DNA of 64,000 nucleotides from Hepsetus odoe. Taxonomy: Eukaryota; Chordata; Actinopteri; Characiformes; Hepsetidae. Shown in pieces: positions 32,661 through 43,447 of this stretch. The notes under the pieces are model-generated. The model was not told the origin of the DNA. It made no database searches and saw only the letters and a list, made by a program, of their open reading frames with translations. Location: contig CM029386.1 of assembly GCA_017165825.1 (NCBI GenBank), positions 16,373,415-16,437,414 of the forward strand, read 5' to 3'. The translations under genes and the position numbers were made by a program. Position 1 is the first letter of the stretch, and every line of letters begins with the position of its first letter.

Positions 32661-33346
32661 ACATACTTGGAGTGCAGAATCCTGAATATTCTTATTTATT
32701 CTATATTGAATATTTCTATTTTTCAGACTCTAAAAGAAATACCACTGGGCTGAGTGTCCAACATAATTCAGAAGAATCTATCATTGTACATTACTTGACT
32801 GTACAGGCACATTACTAGCTTTAGAAGTGCAAAGTATATAGTTTTATACATTTTAAAAGTCACATTATGACATTAGCACCTTAGGACATCAGCTTCAAGT
32901 GCTTTACTTGAAAGAAAGGGCAGAAAGAACCCTCTACTGAACCATTCACAGAGACTCTACACTGGTATGTAATTTTCATGTCTGTCAATTCATGGCCTCT
33001 CACCAATTACCCCAATTCTGCATGTACATTTTCTGTACCCACTTCTCCATCATTACCCCCCACTGTTACTCCATTCACTTCTCTGGCCTCTGCTTGCCAA
33101 GACAGGAGTCAGGTTTGTTGTGCAGAAATTGACCTGTTTGCCACATAGTGTGGATAGTGTGAGACCAATTTCAATTTCCCTGGAGCTGCTGACTGCTCAT
33201 TCTCAGACTGTAGAACCTCTGAAAAGTGGAGACCATGAATGTCATCATCTTCAATGTGAGGGATTCCAGACTACTTGAAGCCACAGGCATGTAGCTGGCA
33301 TGCTTTTCCACTACCAGTATATAACCAAGAAGCCCCATGGTGAGTA
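32661..33346. other. Non-coding interval before LINE copy 2
   Basis: No gene or repeat named. Confidence 0.5.
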
Positions 33347-33701
33347 ACAAATGTCATTTTTTACAACATGAAGTATCTCAGGCTGCCTGAAGACTCAAAC
33401 GTCAAGCTGGCTAGCTTCTTCCCCGCCACTTCTCAGCCAAGCAGTCTTATGGTGGGGACTTTGGACAACAATTGTCATGTGCAATAATGTGTAGGTTCTT
33501 GGCCTACAGAAAGCATGAAAGTGGCTTGCTCACTGTACGGTGAAGTGGTTTGTGGAGGAGACTTTGGATTTGGACTGGTGGTGGATCCGAATACAAAAGC
33601 ATTATATAAAATTAACACAATCAACACACACGTGTTCAAACCCAGCCACTAGGGATGCATAAGCCAGTGTATTTCTTTGCGTCGGTCCCAAGCCCGGGTA
33701 A

Positions 33702-34640
33702 ATGGGGAGGGTTACGTCAGGAAGGGCATCCGGTTTAAAAATTTGCCAAATCAATATACGGACAACTATACAGAATTCCATACTGGACCGGTCAAGGCCC
33801 GGGTTAACAACGACCGCCATCAGTGCTGTTAGCCTACAGGGTGCTGGTTGGAAATTGGACTACTGTTGGCCAAAGGAGAAGAGGAGGAGGAAGGCATGTC
33901 CGGAGAGAAAGAAGGAGAGGAGATTGGAAGTGAGGGTAGGGACTTTGAATGTTGGCAGCATGACTGGTAAAGGTAGAGAATTAGCTGATATGATGGAGAG
34001 AAGAAGGGTTGACAGTTTGTGTGTGCAAGAGAATAGATGGAAGGGTAGTAAGGCCAGGTGTATTGGACAGGGGTTTAAACTGTTCTACCATGGTGTGGAT
34101 AGAAGGAGGAAGGGAGTAGGTGTTATCCTGAAGGAAGAGTATGTGGAGAGTGTTTTGGAAGTAAAGAGGGTGTCAGGGAGGGTGATGAGTTTGAAGCTGG
34201 AAGTTGAAGGTGTGATAATGAATGTTGTTAGCGCTTATGCTCCACAAGTTGGTTGTAAGATGAAAGAGAAGGAAAAATTCTGGAGTGAGTTAGATGAAGT
34301 GATAGAGAGTGTATCCAGGGGAGAGAGAGTGATGATTGGTGCAGATTTTAATGGTCATGTTGAAGGGAACAGAGGTGATGAGGAGGTGATGGGTAAGCAT
34401 GGTGTCAAGGAGAGGATTGCTGAAGGTCAGATGGTTGTAGATTTTGCAAAAAGGATGGAAATGCCTGTAGTTAATACTTATTTGAAGAAGAGGGAGGAGC
34501 ACAGGGTGACGTATAAGAGTGGAGGAAGATGCTCCCAGGTGGATTATATTCTTTGCAGGAGGGTCAGTCTGAAGGAGATTGGAGACTGCAAAGTAGTCAT
34601 GGGGAGAGTGTAGCTAAACAGCATAGGATGGTGGTCTGTA
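33702..34640 (+). pseudogene. RTE-like LINE endonuclease (near complete)
   Basis: A 303-codon frame opens at 33702. Residues 1-78 are basic and variable. The apurinic-type endonuclease then follows: TLNVGSM (Asn 83), CVQENRW (Glu 110), NVVSAYAPQ, GADFNGHV (Asp 215 and Asn 217), and SQVDYILCRR (Asp 281). The last catalytic motif should contain His: AKQHRMVV is present at about 34615-34640 but in another frame, because a small deletion near 34600 shifts the reading frame and ends the frame at 34613. All five other acidic or Asn positions are intact. The protein nicks DNA to start retrotransposition. The longest continuous coding stretch in the window. Confidence 0.88.
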
Positions 34641-35870
34641 AGATGATTAAAGATAGAAATGGAAACGTACTCGCAGGTGAACAGAGCGTGTCAAGCAGAT
34701 GGAAGGAATACTTTGAGGGGCTGATGAATGAAGAAAATGAGAGAGAAGATTGGATGATGTGAGGATAAGAGTAGTGGAAGCTCGGTTAAGAAAAGAGGTG
34801 AGGATCAGTGAACAGCAGTATGGTTTTATGCCAAGAAAGAGCACCACAGATGCAACGTTTGCTCTGAGGGTGTTGATGGAGAAGTACAGAGGAGGCCAGA
34901 AGGAGTTCCATTGTCCCTTTGTGGACTTGGAGAAAGCATATGACAGAGTGCCTTGAGAGGAGTTGTGGTTTTGTATGAGGAAGTCTGGTGTTACAGAGAA
35001 GTATGTGAGAGTAGTTCAGCATATGTATGATGGCAGTGTAACAGTGGTGAGATCTGCAGTGGGAGTGACGGATGCATTTAAGGTAGAGGTTGGATTACAT
35101 CAAGGATCAGCTCTGAGCCCATTCTTGTTTGGAATAGTAATGGACAGGTTGACGGACGAGATTAGACAGGAGTCTCCGTGGACGATGATGTTTGCTGATA
35201 TTGTGATCTGTAGGGAGCAGCTTAAGGAGAACCTGGAGAGATGGAGATCTGCTCTAGAGAGGAGAGGAATGAAAGTGAGTAGGGCAAAGACAGAATACAG
35301 GAGTGTGAATGAAAGGGAGGAAAGTGGAGTGGTTAGGATGCAGGGAGTGGAGGTAACAAAGGTGGAGGAGTTTAAATACTTGGGATCAACAGTTCAGTGT
35401 AACGGCGAGTGTGGAAGAGAGGTGAAGAAGAGAGTGCAGGCTGGTTGGAATGGGTGGAGAAGAGCGGCTGGAGTGATTTGTGACCGACAGGTACCAGCTA
35501 GAGTAAAAGGGAAGGTTTACAGGACAGTAGTGAGACCAGCTATGTTGTATGGGTTGGAGACGGTGGCACTGACGAAAAGGCAGGAGGCGGAGCTGGAGGT
35601 GTCAGAGTTAAAGATGCTGAGATTTTCGTTGGGTGTGACGAGGATGGACAGGATTAGAAATGAGTATATTAGAGGGACAGCTCAGGTTAGACGTCTTGGA
35701 GACAAAGTTAGAGAAGCAAGGTTGTGATGGTATGGACATGTCCAGGGGAGAGACAAGGATTATATAGGAAGGAAGATGTTGAAGATGGAGCTGCCAGGAA
35801 AGAGGAGAAGAGGAAAACCAAAGAGGAGGTTTATCAGACAGTTGATCCGCTGTGGCAACCCCTAAACGGG
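34641..35870 (+). pseudogene. RTE-like LINE linker and reverse transcriptase (broken)
   Basis: The linker KMIKDRNGNVLAGEQSVSSR and RWKEYFEGLMNEENERED is followed by a deletion that removes the first palm motifs. The sequence resumes at VVEARLRKEVRISEQQYGFM, then RKSTTDATFALRVLMEKYRG and DLEKAYDRVP, a stop at 34954-34956, and a long frame (34963-35727) with GLHQGSALSPFLFGIVMDRL. The catalytic motif reads FAD-I-V at 35191-35202: one of the two Asp codons is missing, and a further 12-base loss follows. The C-terminal region is good up to RRLGDKVREARL, then a stop (35726-35728). The loss of a catalytic Asp means this copy was inactive even apart from its stops. Confidence 0.88.
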
Positions 35871-35913
35871 AGCAGCCAAAGGTAAAAGAACAACACACGC
35901 ATGTGTTCAGATA

Positions 35914-36425
35914 CACAGTGCTGTGGAAAAGTTTTAGGCAGGTGTAAACAAAATGCTTTCAGAAATATAAATAATTATTTTTATAAATTTAAAAATGCAA
36001 AGTGAGTGAACAAAAGAAAAATCTAAATCAAATCAATATTTGGTGTTTCTACCTTTTGCCTTCAAACCAGCATCAGTTCTTCTGGCCCCCACAGAGCCCT
36101 GATCTCAGCATCATCCAGTGTGTCTGGATCACATGGAGACAGAAGGATGTGAGGAAGCTACATCCACAGAAGATCTGTGGTTCGTTCTCCAAGATGTCTG
36201 GAACAACCTACCAGCCGAGTTCCTTCAAAAACTGTGTGCAAGTGTACCTAGAAGAACTGATGCTGTTTTGAAGGCAAAGGGTGGTCCCACCAAATATTGA
36301 TTTGATTCAGATTTCTCTTTTGTTAATTTTGTTGATTGATAGATACATGATTAACACTTCTATTTCTGAAAGCATTCTATGTTTACAGCATTTTCACACC
36401 TGCCTAAAACATTTGCACAGTACTG
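35914..36425 (+). mobile_element. Tc1-like non-autonomous element, copy 2
   Basis: Same family, same internal deletion junction and same long inverted repeats as 27298-27832. The right end TAAAACATTTGCACAGTA is well preserved; the left end is slightly altered (GTGCTGTGGAAAAGTTTTAG). It begins just after the 3' end of LINE copy 2. Confidence 0.88.
36084..36300 (+). pseudogene. Tc1-like transposase, C-terminal fragment
   Basis: Parallel to 27483-27703: WPPQSPDLSIIQCVW, then, after a frame change, STEDLWFVLQDVWNNLPAEF and SVPRRTDAVLKAKGGPTKY with stop. The two copies differ at scattered sites but share the start and end of the retained piece. Confidence 0.85.
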
Positions 36426-37739
36426 TATATATATATTTTTTTGTCTGAACTATAGTCAGAGGCCTCGGTCAGTAAAGTGTGAAAAGGAACGCTGATAAAT
36501 GCCATCATGTGGCTGTTAAATACAGATAAAAAATAAAAATGAGTTGTTTGGTTGGACTTCTTTTTACCCAATAACCATGCAGTCCCTATTTGCACGATTA
36601 CTCACATGCAAATGTTTACTAACCAGCTGGTTATGTGCTTATTTTCACTGTTTATCATAATCCTAGACTATGCCTCATTTCAGCCTGTGCATAAACTCAA
36701 GCCAGCAAAAGGAAGAGGTATTCGGATAAAAGAGCCATGGTTCCTTTTGCTGTCCTGCACATCAGTCTGTGTTTCAGGGATGGTTGGCTACATCAGGAGC
36801 GCAGTCATTCCTCTTTGCAGCAGTAAATTGGCTTTTGCTGTGGCGCCAAAAACCTATTTATGAGCAGTACCTCAGTCATAATTAGCATAGAGTAGAAATC
36901 CATTATCCAGCTACAGCTAGTTGACCTGCTGGATTCTGTAACAGGCCTTGTAATTGCAACGTTGCTCACAAAAATAAAGCATTGGATTTGCAAGTTTTTG
37001 GAAATGCAAACCCAGTCCTAATGAAGGCCGAAACTACCAAGTGTCATGTTAAATGTATAAATATTTCTGTCTAATTAAAGGTCCAAAAATCTTCAAGAAC
37101 TACCATGATTAAAACGATCCCTTTTTATAAGTTCAGTAGTCACATTTCATAGTTGATGTATTGAAACTAATGATAGTCTTGCTGGAAATCTTTGGCCTGG
37201 AATGAACCTTTGGCCTCATTTTTATGAAATAATAAAGAAAAAAAGACAAATCTGTCAGAAGTGCATGAAATCGTATGAATCAATTAGAGATACCGTGATA
37301 TTTTGCACGATTACAGGGAGCTGTCCTCAGGTCAGACTGACCAAGCTGCGTGCTTGGGTTTAATGAGACGTGGGGACAGAAAGGGACACAAAAGAGGGAA
37401 AAAGGGAAAGAAGAGGGTCTCATTATCATTCAGGAATGGCTGTAAGAAGCTGACCTTTTGTCTCTTCGCTCACCGCTAGCATGTTGTATGGGTAAATCAC
37501 TTCCATGGCATCATTATTCACAAGACCTTCCACGTTGAACACTTTATTCAAGGAGGGAAAGAAAAGGCCTTTTGTAATGTATTTAATCTCACGTTCGTCC
37601 TCATGGAGAGATTATTTTCACCTAATAGGCAGCAAAAAGGATGTAGCTGTAGGAAGACATGAGGGGCATGGTGTAAAAATATACTTTTTTTTTTGGCAAT
37701 TCCAGGACCAACCAAATATCCCATTACATTGACACACAA
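36426..37739. other. Repeat-poor interval
   Basis: No gene. Positions 37255-37520 contain GAATCAATTAGAG and CATTATCATTCAGGAATGG words and could be a conserved element. Overlapping frames occur on both strands at 37505-37838. Confidence 0.45.
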
Positions 37740-38091
37740 TGTAGTCAATCTCAACCATCGCAGCAAAAAGTCTGGCCTAGTTAAACTCCACTGCAGCAGC
37801 ACAAAGTGCCCCAGCCTAACTCTGCTGCCATGACGCAAAGTCCCCAGCTCTAGTCAAGCTCCACAGTCACAGTGCATAGTCCCTGGCTCACAGCATGTTC
37901 TGCAGTGAAAAGTGCCCAGACCCCTGAGACAGTCTAACTCTGCTGCCTTAGTGAAGAGTCTCCTGGCCTCCTGCCCAGTCAAACTCCACTACTCTGGGCA
38001 AGAGTCTCCCGGCTCATGGCCAGTCAAACTCCCCTACTGCGGGGAAATGTCTCATGGATTGTGGGGCAGTCAAACTCCTCCACTGCAGTAA
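37740..38091. repeat. Degenerate minisatellite (about 40-46 bp unit)
   Basis: Eight to nine diverged units. Each has an AGTCAAACTCCACTGC-like start, a GCAAAGTC-like middle and a CCTGGCTC-like end. AGTCAAACTCC begins units near 37973, 38023 and 38068; earlier units read AGTTAAACTCC (37780) and AGTCTAACTC (37930). No coding frame is kept across units. Confidence 0.8.
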
Positions 38092-38544
38092 AAGGAAGAA
38101 AAAACTCCAAACCACTGGTTAGTTCACAAAAATACCAGCAGTTTAAATTACTAAAAACCATTTAAAGGTCTCATCCTACACTTCGCTAAGCTTTAATACG
38201 AAGATGTGAACACACCTCAGATTTGGGGGCGGGGGGTATAGAAATAAAATGGGAACTTAATGGGCAGATGATGAATTTAGTCAGTAAATATACATTTTGG
38301 TGTTATTTTGTGATGCATTTTTCTCTCTTTATGGGTTTATTTTTGGGGTTATCTAATCAGAATTAGTTTTTGACTGCATGCATATACCAGGAAAAACCTA
38401 ACGATAACTAAAACTGCAGGAAGCTGGAAAAAATGTAATGGAAAAAGCTTTGATGGGTCTTTCTCATCTTAATACAAGTGTAGTAATTTTAGCTCAGTTG
38501 CGTTTAATGCCAGTGGAATTGAGCACCATCTAATTGACCCCTAT
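38092..38544. other. Non-coding interval
   Basis: AT-rich; a GGGGGCGGGG run at 38226-38236. No gene. Confidence 0.5.
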
Positions 38545-38755
38545 TATAAGTCAGTGGTGATGGCAGTCTAGCAGTCGGATATCTGTAGACCAAGAGCGTG
38601 TGGGTTGGTGCCGATGCTGGAGATGAGATGGATCCATGATCTATGTGAGGCCCTGAGCAAGGTTCTTACACCCATGTAGCTCCAGGGAGACTTTCCCTGT
38701 CGTTACGGGATGTAATCTCTCTGGATGAGCATTGAAATTCTGTAAATGTTTCAAT
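38545..38755 (+). mobile_element. SINE-C, very degenerate
   Basis: GGCAGTCTAGCAGTCGGATA (head), GTGAGGCCCTGAGCAAGG (body), TAGCTCCAGGGAGACTTTCC and CTCTGGATGAGCATTGAAAT (tail) follow the SINE-C order. Confidence 0.65.
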
Positions 38756-39568
38756 TCACTAGTACTTGAGTTCTGTTCCTGATTACTGGGAAACACTGAA
38801 ATTGTTCGAACTAGTAAACTGTACCATGTTAGGTTGGGGAAAACCGCTTTTTTTTTTTTTTTTCAAGGTGTTTCCTTTGGAGAGCATTTTATTTACCTTC
38901 TCTTTCTGTAACCCCCCATGGTTCACATCTACATCACCCGTCTGACCCCCACTGCTGCCAAACTCCACATGACCTTCAATATGACCCCAATTTACCTTCC
39001 AGCAAACCTGTGAACAGCTCTTAAGCTTCCTCTCAGAAACCCGCCTGTGCTGGGTCCCCTTAAACAATTGGTTCTTGCCCACTAGGCTGACTTTTTTTTT
39101 TTTTTTTTTTTTTTTTGGGAGTTATTTTACAGAGACATTTTCATCATCTGCATTGTCTTTTCTAAGCAAGGTGTGACTTCGTTTCTGTGACTCCTTCAAT
39201 GTATTTGCACCCTCCCCTTGGTGTGAACAATTATGCTTTATCACACAAATATAGTAGCATTTCCATCGCATGTCCCAATTTCACACTTTTTCCAACAGTT
39301 TTTCTCACCAATAACATTCAACATACAAACTCCTCTCATTACCCTTTCACAAAAGGCTGGACTTGTGCTCTATTTATAATTAAATAAAATGCAAGATTTT
39401 TTTTTTTTTTTGATTCAGTAAAACATCAGGCTCTTATTTTGCTATTCAAAAATTGAATGTATTTATGCATACATACAAAAATGATTTTTTTTAATACCAT
39501 ATGAACCAAAATAATACTGTAAACATACACAATTATGTATTCATGAGCATGATCAATTAAAAATGAAG
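38756..39568. other. Non-coding interval with poly(T) runs
   Basis: T runs at 38849-38863, 39091-39116 and 39398-39410. No gene. Confidence 0.5.
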
Positions 39569-39792
39569 TGAAAGGGACTATTTGTCATTGTGAAGCACAG
39601 CACGCAGTGAGACGCAACAAATTGCTTCCTCTGCGTTTCACACATACAGCAGGGGGCAGCTGTTTAAAGCACCCGGGGAGCAGTGATGGGGATGGAACCT
39701 TGCTCAAGGGAAACCCTACTGGTCTGGGATTTGAACCCATGAACTTCCAGTCCTGGGGTCTAGTCCCTAACCACTAGGCCACCGCTGCCCCT
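39569..39792 (-). mobile_element. SINE-A, near full length
   Basis: Tail GTGAAAGGGACTATTTGTC on the plus strand, CCCGGGGAGCAGTGATGGGG, box B GGATTTGAACCC, and head GGCAGCGGTGGCCTAGTGGT on the minus strand. Confidence 0.9.
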
Positions 39793-42034
39793 GCAACAAT
39801 TCTTGTCAATGAAGATGACCTGCTTAGCTACACAAAAAAAAATGTAATTACACATCAATCATTACTGCATATCCTAACTATTCGCTGGGGGTGCTGAAGC
39901 ATATGCAAGCGTTTATTGGGAGAAATGTGAATAAACACTCTGTATAGTTTGCCGGTCCTTCATAGAGCAGACACACACACACACATGCACGCTCCCTTTG
40001 CAACAAATGGTTGTTCCCCGGGTAATGACAAGCTTATTGATCATTTGGTATCTATTATGAAACTGATTTTATGTAGCCATGAGTGCAGGAGAAAGTGTTG
40101 TCCAGCGTACCCACCCTCAAGCTTAAACCCTAAAAATGGCAGCTTGTTACGCTTAGGTTTAGAATGAGCCAGCTTGCATTATTCTCTACTGAATAATAAT
40201 AATAAGCCTTAGGATGCAATAAGCATATGAATGTAAGGGGTTAAGGGATTAATTAGAGACTGAAAATATATTGGTGTATCAGTGGTCTTTTTAATGAGCA
40301 CAAACATAACCTCATTAACCGACTTTTCTCAGCACATCACAGAACATCATTAAGTTTTACACCTGCTCATTTCAGAATCTCCATCATTCAGGACCTCCAT
40401 CATTATGCATCAGCTCTGTTGTGATTGTAACTGTTCAGTAGTCACTGAGCAGACAAAAACACATTACAGCCTATTAGTCTTTTGAAGGTTTCCTAAATGG
40501 CCTCGTTCATGAAAGGACTTGGTGCTCCTCATAAAACCTAGACTTGAGCAAATATCAGACACAGAAAAGGGTCAGGAATAACGAACTGCTGGCTCCATCT
40601 TTAGGGATGGTTTAAGGATTCTGGAGCACAGGACCAAAGCGAAGGACTTCAGTATGTACGATTCAACACACACTTCATGGCATTAAAGGAATTTAGACTT
40701 AAGTGTATAGATTAATACAGCTGCATGCTATGAACCTGTTACCTGTTTTTCTCTCTTTTCTGTCCTGCAATGTAGAAAAGGGTCAAAATAAGGTTAACCT
40801 TATAAAAAGATGTATGTAATCATGTCCTGTCATTCAGAATGTTTAACTTGAGTCATTTGGTTTGAATCAATCATTTAAAAATGGCAGCTGTGTGCTTTTT
40901 ATGGACAGACCGACAAAATAACTGGGCAAAAGCAGGAGGCTTTAAGATCTTAAGCTGGAGATGTTCCTTCTCCCACAGTGCTGATTATTTGTGTGCCCTC
41001 TTACACATCTGCCCCAATCAGTTCAACCAATAGAGTGACGTTTTATAGCCACAAGAATCCAAAGGCCAAGATTTTGGAACAAGATTTTGTTATTTTTAAA
41101 AGAAAAAGGAAAAGCACTCTTCTCAGCAGGTGTCGATGTAAAGTGAAGGTCAATTAACAGTGTAGCTTCTAACATGCTGATGATGCCACAAACGTCTTCC
41201 TGCATACTGATTACGTCGGCAGGTCAGAGTGCAACAATATGTATATTAGAAACCACACACGTTTCATTAGTTCTGTCTCATCTTTAGCCACTGACCATCT
41301 GAAGTGTTGCAGTGTAGGCGTGTGATGCTGGTAGTTGCCTACAAATGAGATTGTCTACCTACATGTGCCACTGAAAGCAGCTTTAACATCAGGTAACAAC
41401 CCTTAGAAGGTGCATCAGCTGCTGCAAGGTATTCGATAAAATTTACTTTGTTTAGAATTCTAATCACTTTGAAACAAATAAGAAATTTGGCAGCACAGAC
41501 TCAAATCAATCCATAGAGATTAATAACGAAGAAAAAAGTGTATTTATAGAGCACCATAATGCAGCTCAGGGTGCATTACATTTAAACAACTGTTAAAAAA
41601 GAAATATATATGAAATATTTGATACATATGAAACATTGTGTAAATACAGATATGCAAAGTGATGCATGAATACAATGTATGTGAAAATAATCTGAATATA
41701 TTAACTAAGGGATCCTAAAGCAAAAGTATTCATCTACTGCGGTAAACGCAGGCTCTGGAAAGACGGCGTTTTGAAAGCGTCAAATGCCACCTTAATGTGT
41801 GTTTAATTGCAGAGAGTTGTTAAGAAGCACTTTGCAATTTCTGAACAAGAATGCTAATCTTACTCTCAACTTTATTTCTCATGACATTTCAGTTTTTCTG
41901 AATGAATCAACACCCACACCTTTAGGGAACAGCTAAAAGGCTCCATGTGATCAGAAAATAGAAAAGCAGGTGGTATGTAAACCTTGTTAACTGTAGAAAA
42001 GCTTACATCCATGTGCTCTCTACTTAAGCCTTTT
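39793..42034. other. Repeat-poor interval
   Basis: Short (CA)n at 39970-39982. At 41530-41585, TGTATTTATAGAGCACCATA resembles a common fish repeat but is too eroded to assign. No gene. Confidence 0.45.
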
Positions 42035-42500
42035 AGGGGCAGCGGTGGCCTAATGGTTAGAGACTAAGCACCAGGATCGGAAGGTCGTGGGTTTGAATCT
42101 CGGACCACTTGGTTGCCTTGAGGTGAAAGTGAAAGTGACAACCCTTGTCATTGCGAGGTCACAGCACAGCAAGCGTGAACCACATGAAATTGGACCTCTG
42201 CTTTTAACCCATGCACACAAACACCGTGCAGCAGGGGGCAGCTATTGAAAGCGCCCGGAGAGCAGTGACTGGGATGGTACCTTGCTCAGGGGTACCTACT
42301 TGTGAGGGAATCGAACCCACAATCTTCCGATGCGGGGCAACTTCCTAACCACTAGGCCACCACTGCCCCATGAGGTACCCATGAGCAAGGGGACGTTCCC
42401 ATCATTGCTCCCGGGTGCTTTAAATAGCTATACGGTGTACATGCGTGAAAAGCAGAGGTAGAATTGGGTCGTGTTTCGCTATGACAAAATAGTCACTTTA
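42035..42500 (+). mobile_element. SINE-A split by an antisense SINE-A
   Basis: The 5' half (42035-42123: head, box B GGGTTTGAATCTC, ending GGTTGCCTTGAGGT) and the 3' half (42370-42500: TGAGGTACCCATGAGCAAG onward, tail AATAGTCACTTT) are one plus-strand SINE-A. TGAGGT is duplicated at the break. Confidence 0.88.
42124..42369 (-). mobile_element. SINE-A inserted antisense in a SINE-A
   Basis: A complete minus-strand copy: tail GAAAGTGAAAGTGACAACCC on the plus strand, body GCGCCCGGAGAGCAGTGACT, box B GAATCGAACCCAC, head GGCAGTGGTGGCCTAGTGGT on the minus strand. It resembles the young copies at 14329 and 54849 more than its host does. Confidence 0.9.
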
Positions 42501-42937
42501 TGACACAAACCTACATGAAAGCTATTGCCTGAGCTCTGAAGTGAAACGCCGGTGAACAAAGAGCCTTTTTAACTAATTATGTAAGTTATGGTCAACTGTA
42601 ATGAGGCTTATGTGGATGTTAAGAACACTTCAGGCTACCCTTCAGTAAGGTGTTTTACAGTCTAGAAATAGAAATGAAGCTGCAAAAAACAGCCTGTTTT
42701 GAATCCATTGTCCTAAACGGTGCTTTTTTTGGACCAGACAGTCTGGGTTCAAGTTCCCTGTCCGGTGTTTGGTTACCACTGCTGACCCAAACACTAACGT
42801 CAGTGGAGCCTTGCTCCAAAGAGACTGAATTTATTTGAGAATGAGAAAAGAAAGGCCATTTAATTCCTGTGCAGCCCTGATTTGTCTGTTTGTCTTATGT
42901 ATATGCATATATGTGTGTGTGTGTGTGTGTGTATGTG
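42501..42937. other. Short non-coding interval with (GT)n
   Basis: A (GT)n run at 42911-42932 leads into SINE-C. No gene. Confidence 0.55.
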
Positions 42938-43119
42938 CGCCGGTGGTCTAGTGGTGGGTACTTGCCTATGGACCTATGGCTCAAGAGGTCCCAGGTTCGA
43001 ATCCTATCTTTTAGTCCCTGAGTAAGACCCTTAACCCTGAGTGTCTCCAGGGGGACTGTCCCTGTAGTTAGGACATGGAAGTCGCTCTGGATAAGAGCGT
43101 CCGCTAAATGCCGTAAATG
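42938..43119 (+). mobile_element. SINE-C, full length
   Basis: GCCGGTGGTCTAGTGGTGGG (box A), CAGGTTCGAATCC (box B), GAGTGTCTCCAGGGGGACTG, tail TAAGAGCGTCCGCTAAATGC. Keeps both segments that are flipped at 4321-4520 in the usual orientation. Confidence 0.9.
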
Positions 43120-43290
43120 TACCCTTGAGCAAGGTACCATCCCCGTCACTGCTCCCTGGGCGCTTTCAATTGCTGCCCTTTGCTGCACAGTGTTTGAGTG
43201 CATGGGTTAAATTCAGAGGTCCAATTTCGATGTGATTCACTGTGTGCTGTGACCTCGGAATGACACAGGTTGTCGCTTTCACTTTTTTTA
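43120..43290 (+). mobile_element. SINE-A 3' half fused to SINE-C
   Basis: Starts with ACCCTTGAGCAAGGTACCAT immediately after the SINE-C terminal GTAAATGT, then continues as a good SINE-A to GTCGCTTTCACTTTTTTT. The tRNA head is absent. Confidence 0.88.
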
Positions 43291-43447
43291 AATTAGGCAA
43301 ATAGATAACGCCAGTTCTGGGAGGTTCAAATGACAGGCATATACTATCGTCATTTGAAGGATGGATGAGGAATGTTTGCATGTTATTCAATTAATGTAAC
43401 TCATGTAACATTTCCTCATTTTAAAAATTTGCTTAAAACACTGATGA

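Larger units (their letters stand above)
33347..35895 (+). mobile_element. RTE-like LINE, copy 2 (longest)
   Basis: Starts at the same 5' point as copy 1 (ACAAATGTCATTTTTTACAA), has a 350-bp 5' region, then an almost complete endonuclease, a linker, and the reverse transcriptase to the 3' end CCCCTAAACGGGAGCAGCC. It keeps what copy 1 lost (the endonuclease) and lacks what copy 1 kept (the N-terminal reverse transcriptase). A second deletion near 34611 shortens the endonuclease-linker region. A Tc1-like element starts about 20 bp after its end. Confidence 0.9.

Noticed and set aside
37740..38091. Minisatellite as a CRISPR array
   Set aside because: Units are degenerate throughout with no constant repeat and variable spacer pattern, and the genome is eukaryotic.
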